This document shows positions 8,950-17,094 of a stretch of 64,000 bases of DNA, piece after piece. Made by a program: the position numbers and the translations under genes. The first letter of the stretch is position 1. Each line of letters opens with the position of its first letter. The notes under the pieces are model-generated. The model did not search any database, was not told the DNA's origin, and saw nothing but the letters and a program-made list of their open reading frames with translations. The DNA lies in NCBI RefSeq assembly GCF_003965815.1, contig NZ_RXOE01000008.1, positions 186,001-250,000 of the forward strand. Direction: 5' to 3'. The stretch comes from Variovorax gossypii (lineage in GTDB: Bacteria > Pseudomonadota > Gammaproteobacteria > Burkholderiales > Burkholderiaceae_C).

Positions 8950-10628
8950 GCAACAGCCTTCAGCGTCTTGTTGGTGCTGCCCGCGCCCTTTTCCTTGTGC
9001 TCGAGCGCCGCCTTGATGAAGGCGTTGAACAGCGGGTGGCCGCCCCACGGGGTCGACTTGAACTCGGGGTGGAACTGCACGCCCATGAACCACGGGTGCA
9101 CGTCCTGCGGCAGTTCGACGATCTCGGTCAGGTGCTCGCGCTGCGTGAGCGCGGAGATCACGAGGCCGGCGTTGCGCAGCTCGTCGAGGTAGTTCACGTT
9201 GGCTTCGTAGCGGTGGCGGTGGCGCTCGGTGACCACGTCGCCGTAGATGCTGTGTGCCAGCGTGCCGGGCGACACGTCGGAGCTCTGAGCGCCCAGGCGC
9301 ATGGTGCCGCCGAGGTCGGACTTCTCGTCGCGCGTCTTCACCGTGCCGTCGCGATCCTTCCACTCGGTGATCAGCGCGATCACGGGGGTGGGCGTCTCGG
9401 GGTCGAACTCGGTGCTGTTGGCGTTCTTCAGGCCGGCCACGTGGCGGGCGTACTCGATGGTGGCGACCTGCATGCCCAGGCAGATGCCCAGGTAGGGCAC
9501 CTTGCCTTCGCGGGCGAAGCGGGCAGCCGAGATCTTGCCTTCCACGCCGCGCTGGCCGAAGCCGCCGGGCACCAGGATGGCGTCGTACTTGGCCAGGCGG
9601 GACACGTCCTGCGGCGAGATCGTTTCGGAGTCGATGTAGTCGATCTTCACGCGGGCATGGTTCTTCATGCCGGCATGGCGCAGCGCCTCGTTCAGCGACT
9701 TGTAGCTGTCCGACAGGTCGACGTACTTGCCGACCATGGCAATGGAGACTTCCTTCTGCGGATGCTCGACCTCGTACACCAGCTCGTCCCAGCGCTGCAG
9801 CTTGGCGGGCGGGGTGTTGATGCGCAGCTTGTCGCAGATCAGGCCGTCCAGGCCCTGCTCGTGCAGCATGCGGGGCACCTTGTAGATGGTGTCCACGTCC
9901 CACATCGAGATCACGCCCCATTCGGGCACGTTCGAGAACAGCGAGATCTTGGCGCGCTCGTCGTCGGGGATCGGGCGGTCGGCGCGGCACAGCAGGGCGT
10001 CGGCCTGGATGCCGATTTCGCGCAGCTTCTGCGCGGTGTGCTGGGTGGGCTTGGTCTTGAGTTCGCCGGCGGCGGCGATCCAGGGTACGTAGCTCAGGTG
10101 CACGAAGGCCGAATTGTTCGGGCCCATGCGCAGGCTCATCTGGCGCACGGCCTCCAGGAAGGGCAGCGACTCGATGTCGCCCACGGTACCGCCGATCTCG
10201 ACGATGGCCACGTCCACCTCGTGCGCCGTGCCGATGCCGGCGCCGCGCTTGATGTATTCCTGGATCTCGTTGGTGATGTGCGGGATCACCTGCACCGTCT
10301 TGCCGAGGTAGTCGCCGCGGCGTTCCTTCTCGAGCACGGTCTTGTAGATCTGGCCGGTCGTGAAGTTGTTGGCCTTGCGCATCCGCGTGTTGATGAAGCG
10401 CTCGTAGTGGCCGAGGTCGAGGTCGGTCTCGGCGCCGTCATCGGTGACGAACACTTCCCCATGCTGGAAGGGCGACATCGTGCCGGGGTCGACATTGATG
10501 TACGGATCGAGCTTGATGAGGGTGACTTGGAGGCCGCGCGATTCGAGGATCGCGGCGAGCGAGGCGGAGGCGATTCCCTTGCCAAGGGAAGAAACGACAC
10601 CACCGGTGACGAAGACAAATTTGGTCAT
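8946..10628 (-). CDS. pyrG: CTP synthase
   Basis: A 560-residue CTP synthase, making CTP from UTP, ATP and glutamine. The N-terminal synthetase domain opens with TKFVFVTGGVVSSLGKGIAS. The C-terminal class I glutaminase carries the nucleophile in YLGICLGMQVA and the HxE end of the triad in GVQFHPEF. I set the start at the ATG at 10628, which gives the canonical MTKFVFVTGG; the frame stays open further upstream but has no family similarity there. The C-terminus (EHKEKGAGSTNKTLKAVA) is slightly extended. Confidence 0.98.
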   Translation of the reverse strand: MTKFVFVTGGVVSSLGKGIASASLAAILESRGLQVTLIKLDPYINVDPGTMSPFQHGEVFVTDDGAETDLDLGHYERFINTRMRKANNFTTGQIYKTVLEKERRGDYLGKTVQVIPHITNEIQEYIKRGAGIGTAHEVDVAIVEIGGTVGDIESLPFLEAVRQMSLRMGPNNSAFVHLSYVPWIAAAGELKTKPTQHTAQKLREIGIQADALLCRADRPIPDDERAKISLFSNVPEWGVISMWDVDTIYKVPRMLHEQGLDGLICDKLRINTPPAKLQRWDELVYEVEHPQKEVSIAMVGKYVDLSDSYKSLNEALRHAGMKNHARVKIDYIDSETISPQDVSRLAKYDAILVPGGFGQRGVEGKISAARFAREGKVPYLGICLGMQVATIEYARHVAGLKNANSTEFDPETPTPVIALITEWKDRDGTVKTRDEKSDLGGTMRLGAQSSDVSPGTLAHSIYGDVVTERHRHRYEANVNYLDELRNAGLVISALTQREHLTEIVELPQDVHPWFMGVQFHPEFKSTPWGGHPLFNAFIKAALEHKEKGAGSTNKTLKAVA

Positions 10629-10670
10629 GCCAGTTCCGGACGCTGTGAATCCGGGCAGTGGGAAATTGCG

Positions 10671-10697
10671 ATTATAGGTGTGCCCTTCGCGACACCT
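10671..10697. promoter_or_regulatory. pyrG promoter -10 box and overlapping inverted repeat
   Basis: On the minus strand a perfect TATAAT occupies 10676-10671, about 43 bases before the pyrG start, so it is a good -10 box. AGGTGT-N10-ACACCT at 10676-10697 forms an inverted repeat just upstream of it, overlapping the expected -35 position, where no TTGACA-like hexamer is seen. The repeat could be a regulator site in the space shared with coaBC. Its function is not known. Confidence 0.45.
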
Positions 10698-10740
10698 TTC
10701 GCCAAGGGCTTGTTGCCCCGGGGGACGATGGCATGTGAGC

Positions 10741-10746
10741 AACAAT
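10741..10746 (+). promoter_or_regulatory. Candidate -10 box for a leaderless coaBC transcript
   Basis: AACAAT ends seven bases before the coaBC ATG, in the context ACAATACGCCCCATG, and no ribosome-binding sequence is present. The arrangement matches that of parE and others in this window and suggests that transcription starts at or next to the start codon. Confidence 0.35.
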
Positions 10747-10753
10747 ACGCCCC

Positions 10754-11977
10754 ATGCAAGATCTCGCCGGCAAACACATCGTCCTGGGCCTCACCGGAGG
10801 CATCGCCTGCTACAAGTCGGCCGAGCTGTGCCGGCTTTTCGTCAAGGCGGGAGCGACCGTCCAGGTGGTCATGACGGAGGCGGCCGAGCAGTTCATCACG
10901 TCCGTGACCATGCAGGCGCTCTCGGGGCGTACCGTCTACACCTCGCAGTGGGACACGCGCGAGCCCAACAACATGCCGCACATCAACCTGAGCCGCGAGG
11001 CCGACGCGATCGTGCTGGCGCCCTGCAGCGCCGACTTCATCGCCCGGCTGGTGCAGGGTCGCTCCGACGACCTGCTGAGCCTGATGTGCCTGGCCCGCCC
11101 CATGGACCGCATCCCGCTGCTGATCGCGCCGGCCATGAACCGCGAGATGTGGGTCCATCCGGCCACGCAGCGCAACCTGATGCAGGTGGCGGCCGACGGC
11201 GCGACCGTGCTGGGCGTGGGCAACGGCTGGCAGGCCTGCGGCGAAACCGGCGATGGCCGCATGCTGGAGCCGGCGCAGCTGCTGGAGGACATCACGGCTT
11301 TCTTCGCCCCCAAGTTGCTGGCGGGGCAGAAGGTGCTGGTCACGGCCGGCCCGACCTTCGAGGCGCTGGACCCGATCCGGGGCATCACCAACCATTCGTC
11401 CGGCAAGATGGGCTTCGCCATTGCCCGGGCGGCCCGCGAGGCGGGCGCCGAGGTCACGCTGGTGGCCGGTCCGGTGCACCTGCCCACGCCTCGCGGCGTG
11501 ACGCGCGTCGACGTGCTCTCGGCGCAGGACATGCTCGAAGCCACGACCCGTGCTGCGCAGAGTGCTAGCATTTTTGTAGCTACGGCTGCTGTAGCCGACT
11601 GGCGCCCGGCCGCCCAGAGCGACCAGAAGATCAAGAAGGACGGCAGCGGCAAGACGCCGGTGCTCGATTTCGTCGAGAACGCGGACATCCTCCTCACGGT
11701 GGCGAAGAGCGAGCGGGCGCAGTCGAAGAAGCTCTTCTGCGTGGGCTTCGCCGCCGAGAGCGAGAACCTCGCCGAACATGCCAAGGCCAAGCGCGAGCGC
11801 AAGGGCATCCCGCTGCTGGTGGGCAACATCGGCCCGCTGACCTTCGGACAGGACGACAACGCGATGCTGCTGGTGGACGCCAAGGGCGTGCGCGAGCTTC
11901 CCCGCGCGCCCAAGCTCACGCTGGCGCGCGAACTCATGGCCGAGATCGCGGCCCGGCTTCCCGACTGGAGGGTCTGA
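10754..11977 (+). CDS. coaBC: Bifunctional phosphopantothenoylcysteine decarboxylase / phosphopantothenate-cysteine ligase
   Basis: A 407-residue two-domain enzyme of coenzyme A synthesis. The N-terminal flavoprotein CoaC half (about residues 1-185) shows HIVLGLTGGIACYKSAELCR, the conserved histidine in NMPHINLS and the PAMNREMW motif. The C-terminal CoaB half shows LVTAGPTFEALDPIRGITN, SSGKMGFAIA, and the dimer strand IFVATAAVADWRP. The C-terminal KLTLARELMAEIA is typical. It is divergent from pyrG and runs into the next gene with a one-base overlap. Confidence 0.97.
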   Translation: MQDLAGKHIVLGLTGGIACYKSAELCRLFVKAGATVQVVMTEAAEQFITSVTMQALSGRTVYTSQWDTREPNNMPHINLSREADAIVLAPCSADFIARLVQGRSDDLLSLMCLARPMDRIPLLIAPAMNREMWVHPATQRNLMQVAADGATVLGVGNGWQACGETGDGRMLEPAQLLEDITAFFAPKLLAGQKVLVTAGPTFEALDPIRGITNHSSGKMGFAIARAAREAGAEVTLVAGPVHLPTPRGVTRVDVLSAQDMLEATTRAAQSASIFVATAAVADWRPAAQSDQKIKKDGSGKTPVLDFVENADILLTVAKSERAQSKKLFCVGFAAESENLAEHAKAKRERKGIPLLVGNIGPLTFGQDDNAMLLVDAKGVRELPRAPKLTLARELMAEIAARLPDWRV

Positions 11978-12438
11978 TGAATCCCCAATGGAACACGCCG
12001 CCGAACGGCGATTTCGCGCGCTATGTGGAGCGGCTGGCCGCGCAGGCGGCGCTGCCGAAGCGAGCTGCTTCGCCCGGTGAGCACGGCCTCGACGTCGGCA
12101 TGACGCAGACCTCCGGCCCGCAGCAGGGGCAGGGGCCCGTCACGGCCGCGATGCAGCGTGCCGAGCTGCCGAACGGCGAGGTGCCGAAGAAGCAGCCGGG
12201 CTCATTCGACCCGGCGCTGCTCAAGGTGCTGGGCGCCGTCGGCGCGGTGGTGTTCCTCGTGTTGTGGGCCGCGGGCGTGCCGTTCGGCGTGCTGGTGCTG
12301 CTCGCGGCGCTGGCCATGTGGTTCGGCAGGAAATTGAAGGGCGTGAAGCTCACCCCGGGCGTCGCCAAGTGGCAGCAGGTGCTCGAAGAGGCAGCCCGAA
12401 AGCAAAGAGAACAGCAACAGAAGCAAGGCAACAACTAA
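11977..12438 (+). CDS. Membrane-anchored protein of unknown function
   Basis: A 153-residue protein. The first ~80 residues are soluble and rich in Ala, Pro, Gln and Gly (LAAQAALPKRAASPGEHG). A hydrophobic double segment follows (VLGAVGAVVFLVLWAAGVPF and LVLLAALAMWFG), then a basic, glutamine-rich tail (EEAARKQREQQQKQGNN). I do not recognise a family. It sits between coaBC and dut with a one-base overlap at one end and none to spare at the other, so the three genes are probably co-transcribed. Confidence 0.7.
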   Translation: MNPQWNTPPNGDFARYVERLAAQAALPKRAASPGEHGLDVGMTQTSGPQQGQGPVTAAMQRAELPNGEVPKKQPGSFDPALLKVLGAVGAVVFLVLWAAGVPFGVLVLLAALAMWFGRKLKGVKLTPGVAKWQQVLEEAARKQREQQQKQGNN

Positions 12439-12885
12439 GTGAAAGTCGACGTCCGCATCCTCGATCCGCGCATGGTGGATCAACTCCCCGCATATGCCAC
12501 CCCCGGAAGCGCCGGCCTCGACCTGAGAGCCTGCCTCGACGCTCCCATCACGCTGGAGCCCAACGGCTGGCAGCTGGTGGGCACCGGCATCGCAATCCAC
12601 CTGGCCGACCCTGCCTATGCGGCGCTGATCCTTCCTCGCTCGGGGCTTGGCCACAAGCACGGCATCGTGCTGGGCAACCTCGTCGGCCTGATCGACAGCG
12701 ACTACCAGGGCGAGCTGAAGATCAGCGCCTGGAACCGCAGCGACACGCCCTTCGTGCTGAACCCGATGGAGCGGCTGGCGCAACTGGTGATCGTGCCCGT
12801 GGTGCAGGCGCAGTTTCGAGTGGTCACGGAATTTGCACCTACGCAACGTGGCGAGGGCGGATACGGCTCCACCGGCAAACATTGA
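12439..12885 (+). CDS. dut: dUTP diphosphatase
   Basis: A 148-residue trimeric dUTPase, hydrolysing dUTP to dUMP to keep uracil out of DNA and feed dTMP synthesis. All five family motifs are present: AGLDLRA, PRSGLGHKHG, GLIDSDYQGE, MERLAQLVI and the C-terminal arm RGEGGYGSTGKH. The start is GTG directly after the stop of the previous gene, supported by homology of MKVDVRILDPR. Confidence 0.97.
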   Translation: MKVDVRILDPRMVDQLPAYATPGSAGLDLRACLDAPITLEPNGWQLVGTGIAIHLADPAYAALILPRSGLGHKHGIVLGNLVGLIDSDYQGELKISAWNRSDTPFVLNPMERLAQLVIVPVVQAQFRVVTEFAPTQRGEGGYGSTGKH

Positions 12886-13090
12886 GCGGATCTTGAAGGC
12901 CGAGAAGGGCCGGAAGGGGATCTGCAGGGTTTCCGGGCGGTAAAGAACGGAACCGGCACGGGCCGCGCGGCCTCGAAGGTTTCAGTGTGTGAACGGCGTC
13001 ATCGCGGCGGATGCTGCGGCGTTAGTCAGGCACACGCAGGGTGCATGCATTCATCATCCGTGCATCGTTCTTTCCGAGGAGCCTCCCAAC

Positions 13091-13591
13091 ATGAAGATCT
13101 CAACGCGCTTTGTTTCCGTCACCGCTTCCGTGCTGGCCCTGGCCACGCTCACGGCGTGCGTGGCCCCGGCGCCGGTCTACCAGACCTCGCGCTACCCCTA
13201 CCAGGCGCCCCCGCAGGCCATCCAGTACCGTGAAGCCTCCTACGTCGAATACGGCCACGTAGCCAACATCGAGGTGCTGCGCAGCGAAACCGCCGGTACC
13301 GGCACCACGGGCGGCGGCGCCGTCGCCGGTGGCGTGATCGGCGGCGTGGTGGGCAACCAGTTCGGCCGCGGCAACGGCCGTGCCGCGGCAACCGCGCTGG
13401 GCATCGTCGGTGGCGCCCTGCTGGGCAACACCATCGAGGCGCAGCAGAACGGCCCGCGCGCCTACGAAATCTACCGGGTGTCGGTGCAGACCGACCGAGG
13501 CGGCTACCGCGCCTTCGACGTGCAGAGCCCCGGCGACCTGCGCATCGGCGACCGCGTTCGCATCGACAACGGTCAGATTTCGCGCATGTAA
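13091..13591 (+). CDS. Glycine-zipper outer-membrane lipoprotein (17-kDa surface-antigen type)
   Basis: A 166-residue lipoprotein. The signal peptide ends at lipobox LATLTAC, so the mature protein starts at Cys23. After a Pro/Tyr-rich linker comes a glycine-zipper hairpin (GGGAVAGGVIGGVVGNQFGRG and ALGIVGGALLGNTIE). A C-terminal beta region follows (GYRAFDVQSPGDLRIGDRV), as in SlyB/Rickettsia 17-kDa antigen relatives. I chose the ATG at 13091 because GAGGA lies about ten bases upstream and it gives a proper signal. It is followed by a strong terminator. Confidence 0.9.
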   Translation: MKISTRFVSVTASVLALATLTACVAPAPVYQTSRYPYQAPPQAIQYREASYVEYGHVANIEVLRSETAGTGTTGGGAVAGGVIGGVVGNQFGRGNGRAAATALGIVGGALLGNTIEAQQNGPRAYEIYRVSVQTDRGGYRAFDVQSPGDLRIGDRVRIDNGQISRM

Positions 13592-13618
13592 GCGAACCCG
13601 ATCCATCGGGGCACACAC

Positions 13619-13647
13619 AAAAAAGCCGGGCACTGCCCGGCTTTTTT
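13619..13647. terminator. Rho-independent terminator, bidirectional
   Basis: GCCGGG-CACTG-CCCGGC stem-loop flanked by six A on the left and six T on the right, so it works in both directions. It ends the lipoprotein gene on the plus strand and the SlyD-like gene on the minus strand. Confidence 0.92.
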
Positions 13648-13666
13648 CATGGGTGCTGCGCGGCGG

Positions 13667-14191
13667 TCAGTGCAGCGTCTGGTTGCCCGGCGCCATCGGC
13701 GCGACCTTGAAGAAGCCCGTGCCCGCCGTGCCGCGGCCCACTTCTTCCTCCGTGGCCTCGCGCACCGAGCGCACCGTGATGTCGAGCCGGATCGCGATGC
13801 CGGCCAGCGGGTGGTTGCCGTCGAGCACCAGGTGCTCGGGGTAGATCTCGGCCACGGTGTAGATCGTGTCCTTGGGAATGTCGCCGCTCACGCCCTTGGG
13901 CAGGGCGGAGCCGTCGAAGGTCATGCCTTCTTCGGTGCCTTCGGGGAAGAGGGAGCGCGGCTCCAGGAAGAGCAGCTGGTCGTTGAAGTCGCCGAAGCCC
14001 TGCTCGGGCTCGATCTGCAGTTGCACCCGGGCGCCGGGTTCATGGCCCTGCAGGGCCGCTTCGATCACGTCGAAGAGATCGTCGCCGCCGATCAGGAATT
14101 CGACCGGCTCGTCGAGCACGTCCAGCACGTCGCCGAGCGTGTCTTTCATCGTCCAGGTCAGGCCGACCACGCATTGTTCAGAGATTTCCAT
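13667..14191 (-). CDS. SlyD-like FKBP-type peptidyl-prolyl cis-trans isomerase
   Basis: A 174-residue cytoplasmic isomerase/chaperone of the SlyD group. The FKBP half begins VVGLTWTMKDTLGDVLD and has DEPVEFLIGGDDLFDVIEAA. An insert-in-flap domain lies near residues 70-125, and LDGNHPLAGIAIRLDITV closes the fold. Unlike E. coli SlyD, the C-terminus lacks the long histidine/cysteine metal-binding tail; it ends APMAPGNQTLH. Its ATG is only 14 bases from the ATG of the divergent oxygenase gene. Confidence 0.88.
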   Translation of the reverse strand: MEISEQCVVGLTWTMKDTLGDVLDVLDEPVEFLIGGDDLFDVIEAALQGHEPGARVQLQIEPEQGFGDFNDQLLFLEPRSLFPEGTEEGMTFDGSALPKGVSGDIPKDTIYTVAEIYPEHLVLDGNHPLAGIAIRLDITVRSVREATEEEVGRGTAGTGFFKVAPMAPGNQTLH

Positions 14192-14205
14192 TGCAGAATT
14201 CTCCC
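14192..14205. promoter_or_regulatory. 14-base divergent start region between slyD-like and oxygenase genes
   Basis: Only TGCAGAATTCTCCC separates the two start codons, with a GAATTC palindrome at the centre. Read rightward it gives CAGAAT six bases before ATG; read leftward it gives GAGAAT six bases before ATG. Neither gene has a ribosome-binding sequence in this space. Two overlapping -10 boxes giving leaderless transcripts, or promoters buried in the opposite gene, are the possible explanations. Confidence 0.3.
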
Positions 14206-15348
14206 ATGGAGATTAACGAACCGCTGCCCTTGCTGGGCGGCCTGAGCGCCGCGCAGTTCATGCGGCGGCATTGGCAGAAGAAACCCTTGCTCGTGCGGCA
14301 GGCGATACCCGCGATGGTGCCACCGATCGAGCGTTCCGAGTTGTTCGCGCTTGCCGAACGCGAAGATGTCGAATCGCGCCTGATACGCCACGGCAAGGCC
14401 GGCTGGTCGCTCAAGCACGGGCCGCTGGCCCGGCGCGCCCTGCCGCCGCTGAAGCAGCCGGCCTGGACGCTGCTGGTGCAGGGCGTCGACCTGCATCACG
14501 AGGGCGTGCACCAGTTGCTGCGGCAGTTCCGCTTCCTGCCCGACGCCCGGCTCGACGACCTGATGATCAGCTACGCGAGCGACACCGGCGGCGTCGGCGC
14601 GCATTTCGACAGCTACGACGTGTTCCTGCTGCAGGCGCAGGGGCGCCGCCGCTGGTCCATCGGCAAGCAGAGCGACCTGCGCCTGCAGCCTGGGTTGCCG
14701 CTCAAGATCCTCGAGAACTTCGAGCCCGAGCAGACCTTCGTGCTCGAGCCCGGCGACATGCTCTACCTGCCGCCGCGCTATGCACACGACGGCGTGGCCG
14801 TGGGCGACGACTGCATGACCTGTTCCATCGGCCTGCGTTCGTCGGCCGTGGGCGAGCTTGGTGCCGACCTGCTCGCGCGCATGGCGCAGGCCTATGCGGA
14901 AGACCTGGAAGACGCCGGCCCGGCCGAGCTGGCGCGTTACCGCGATCCGACGCAGCCCGCGGTCGATGCACCGGCCGCGATGCCCGCCGCGCTGCAAGGC
15001 TTCGCGCGCAAGGCCATCGAGGCTGCGCTGCGCGATGCCGACGCCATCGACCGCGCGCTGGGCGAGTCGCTCACCGAGCCCAAGGCCAACGTCTGGTTCG
15101 GCGAAGGCGGCGAGGCGCCCGACGCCATGCAGCACGTGCGGCTCGATCGCCGCACGCGCATGCTCTACGACGCGCGGCACGTCTACATCAACGGCGAGAG
15201 CTTTCGCGCGGGCGGCGCCGACGCGACGCTGATGCGCAAGCTGGCCGACCGTCGCGAACTCGGCCCGCGCGAACTCGCGCGGGCCAGCGAAGGTGCCCTC
15301 GCGTTACTGGGCGAATGGTGCGAGGCAGGGTGGCTTCATGCCGGATGA
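14206..15348 (+). CDS. Cupin/JmjC-type ribosomal protein L16 arginine hydroxylase (RoxA/YcfD-like)
   Basis: A 380-residue Fe(II)/2-oxoglutarate oxygenase of the RoxA (YcfD) group, which hydroxylates an arginine in ribosomal protein L16. The N-terminus has the family FMRRHWQKKPLLVRQA. The iron-binding HxD is in VGAHFDSYDVFLLQAQG and the distal histidine in YLPPRYAHDGVAV. A C-terminal winged-helix region follows from about residue 290. I placed the start at the ATG at 14206 (MEINEPLPLLGGL), which matches the family; a TTG further up overlaps the divergent gene. Confidence 0.9.
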   Translation: MEINEPLPLLGGLSAAQFMRRHWQKKPLLVRQAIPAMVPPIERSELFALAEREDVESRLIRHGKAGWSLKHGPLARRALPPLKQPAWTLLVQGVDLHHEGVHQLLRQFRFLPDARLDDLMISYASDTGGVGAHFDSYDVFLLQAQGRRRWSIGKQSDLRLQPGLPLKILENFEPEQTFVLEPGDMLYLPPRYAHDGVAVGDDCMTCSIGLRSSAVGELGADLLARMAQAYAEDLEDAGPAELARYRDPTQPAVDAPAAMPAALQGFARKAIEAALRDADAIDRALGESLTEPKANVWFGEGGEAPDAMQHVRLDRRTRMLYDARHVYINGESFRAGGADATLMRKLADRRELGPRELARASEGALALLGEWCEAGWLHAG

Positions 15349-15841
15349 GACTCCTGCTCCTTCGCTGCCGGAAGGGCGCTTCGACGGCCGCGAAGCCTTC
15401 GACGTGCTCCTGCGCAATGCGCTGTCAGCCGCGGCGCGCGAGGGTTGGAAGGAGATCGTCTTCAGCGACATCGATTTCGCCGAGTGGCCCCTTGGCGAGC
15501 GCGCGACCATCGAAGCGCTGCAGGCCTGGTCGGCAAGTGGTCGCCGCCTGATGCTGCTCGCGCAGCGCTTCGACATTCTCGAACGTGGCCACGCGCGCTT
15601 CGTGTCGTGGCGTCGCATGTGGGACCACATCATCGAATGCCGCGCCACCGGCAAGGCCGCAGGCTCGGATGTACCGAGCGCCATCTGGACGCCCACGTGG
15701 TTCGTGCACCGCATCGACCCCGAACGCAGCAGGGGCGTGAGCGGCACCGATTCGCGCGCGCGCCGCGAGCTGCGCGAGGCCATCGACGAATGCTGGCGCC
15801 TCGGGCGCCCCGCGTTTCCGGCATCGACGCTCGGCTTGTAA
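15338..15841 (+). CDS. Protein of unknown function following the ribosomal oxygenase gene
   Basis: A 167-residue soluble protein that overlaps the oxygenase gene by 11 bases, so the two are co-translated. I do not recognise the family. Visible features are FDGREAFDVLLRNALSAAAR, IVFSDIDFAEWPLGERA, a tryptophan-rich middle (FVSWRRMWDHIIECR and IWTPTWFVHRIDPERS) and a C-terminal ELREAIDECWRLGRPAFPAS. The pattern 'position-specific aspartates then RRLMLLAQRFDIL' resembles small adaptor or hydrolase-like proteins, but no catalytic motif is certain. Confidence 0.75.
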   Translation: MPDETPAPSLPEGRFDGREAFDVLLRNALSAAAREGWKEIVFSDIDFAEWPLGERATIEALQAWSASGRRLMLLAQRFDILERGHARFVSWRRMWDHIIECRATGKAAGSDVPSAIWTPTWFVHRIDPERSRGVSGTDSRARRELREAIDECWRLGRPAFPASTLGL

Positions 15842-15935
15842 GCCAATGCCGCGAATGCGGCCGCGAGACATATTCGGGCGGATATGCAGGTCTAGAATTT
15901 TTTCGTTCCAGACCTTCATTGCCAAAGGAGATTCC

Positions 15936-16217
15936 ATGAAGAAGTCATCATCCGTCCTGATCGCCTCGCTGATTGCCGCTGCCGCGCTCGTCGCCTGCGG
16001 GAAGAAGGAGGATGCAGCGCCGGCTGTCGTGACGCCGCCTCCTGCGCCCGTGACCGAACCAGCGCCTGCCCCCGCAGCTCCGGCACCTGCGCCATCGGCC
16101 GATCCGGGCACATCGTCTTCGTCCTCGACCACGCCGTCCCCGGGCGCGCAGTCCGCGCTCGACGCCGCGAATGCCGCCACCGAGGCCGCGAAGAAGAATG
16201 AAGCGCCGAAGCAGTAA
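15936..16217 (+). CDS. Small Pro/Ala-rich lipoprotein
   Basis: A 93-residue lipoprotein. The signal peptide ends with the lipobox ALVAC, so Cys21 is lipidated. The mature chain is low-complexity: KKEDAAP, then PPPAPVTEPAPAPAAPAPAP, a serine run and an Ala-rich end. It probably tethers or spaces rather than catalyses. AAAGGAG lies five bases before the ATG at 15936. TAGAAT at 15893-15898 is a possible -10 box. A terminator follows directly. Confidence 0.85.
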   Translation: MKKSSSVLIASLIAAAALVACGKKEDAAPAVVTPPPAPVTEPAPAPAAPAPAPSADPGTSSSSSTTPSPGAQSALDAANAATEAAKKNEAPKQ

Positions 16218-16238
16218 TCAGCGCTGCATCAGACATGC

Positions 16239-16267
16239 AAAAAGCCGCCATGAGGCGGCTTTTTTTT
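16239..16267. terminator. Rho-independent terminator, bidirectional
   Basis: AAGCCGCC-ATGA-GGCGGCTT stem flanked by A and T runs (eight or more T on the right). It separates the plus-strand lipoprotein gene from the minus-strand dapA-bamC-metallohydrolase group and serves both. Confidence 0.92.
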
Positions 16268-16312
16268 CTTAGGAGAGCGTGAGCGTCTTGTGCCTTGTAA
16301 GGGGCTGGGTGC

Positions 16313-17089
16313 TCAGACGTCGAGCCAGGGCGAGCCCCCTGCCGCCGTGGCGGTCAGCATCTCCGACTCGTTGCCACCCAGCGCTTCGGCCATGAGGCGC
16401 CGCACGATCTCGGGCCGGTTGTTCTGCTCGCTCAGGTGTGCCGCAACGACGTGCCGCAGGCCGTCGTGAAGAAGCGCGCGCGCGATCTCCGCTGCGGCGG
16501 TGTTCGACAGGTGCCCGTAGTTGCCGCCCACGCGGTGCTTGAGAAAGGGCGGGTAGCTAGAGTTGGCCAGCAACTCGCTGTCGTGGTTGAACTCCAGCAG
16601 CAGCGAATGCACGCCGCCCAGCCTGGCCAGCACATGAGCGGTGGCGTGACCCAGGTCGGTCAGCACGCCCAGGGTACGGTTGCCATCGGTACAGCGCAAT
16701 TGCAGCGGTTCGCGCGCATCGTGCGGAACGGTGAAGGGCTGCACGCAGATGTCGCCGACCGTGAACTCGGCATCGTCGCGCGCCAGGTTCAGCAAGCCCT
16801 CGAAGTCGCGCCCGCCGGTGGCGAGCCACGTGCCTTCGCTCATCCAGACGGGAATGCGGTTGCGCCGCGACAGCGAATGGGCGCAGCCGATGTGGTCGCC
16901 GTGCTCGTGGGTCACGAAGACCGCATCGATGTCGCTGGCTGCAAGGCCCGCCTGGGCCAGGCGCAGGTCGAGCTGCTTGAGGCCGAAGCCGCAGTCGACG
17001 AGGAGGCGGGAGGTGCGGCCGCCGCTGGTCGTTTCGACCAGCGCGGCGTTGCCCGTGCTGCCGCTGCCGAGGCTTCGGAAGCGGAGCAT
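16313..17089 (-). CDS. Metallo-beta-lactamase-fold hydrolase (YycJ/WalJ-like)
   Basis: A 258-residue MBL-fold protein. It starts MLRFRSLGSGSTGNAALVE, typical of the YycJ group, and has the zinc motif FVTHEHGDHIGCAH near residue 56 and a later histidine in LEFNHDSELLANS. C-terminal AAHLSEQNNRPEI is a family match. Relatives are thought to act on nucleic acids or cell-wall intermediates; the substrate here is unknown. I chose the ATG at 17089; the frame upstream overlaps bamC without similarity. It follows bamC by five bases and belongs to the dapA-bamC operon. Confidence 0.88.
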   Translation of the reverse strand: MLRFRSLGSGSTGNAALVETTSGGRTSRLLVDCGFGLKQLDLRLAQAGLAASDIDAVFVTHEHGDHIGCAHSLSRRNRIPVWMSEGTWLATGGRDFEGLLNLARDDAEFTVGDICVQPFTVPHDAREPLQLRCTDGNRTLGVLTDLGHATAHVLARLGGVHSLLLEFNHDSELLANSSYPPFLKHRVGGNYGHLSNTAAAEIARALLHDGLRHVVAAHLSEQNNRPEIVRRLMAEALGGNESEMLTATAAGGSPWLDV

Positions 17090-17094
17090 GCGGG

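Noticed and set aside
11560..11596. Repeat-like GCTAGCATTTTTGTAGCTAC inside coaBC, reminiscent of a Comamonadaceae intergenic repeat
   Set aside because: It encodes the conserved family strand IFVATAAVADWRP in frame, so it is coding sequence rather than an inserted element.
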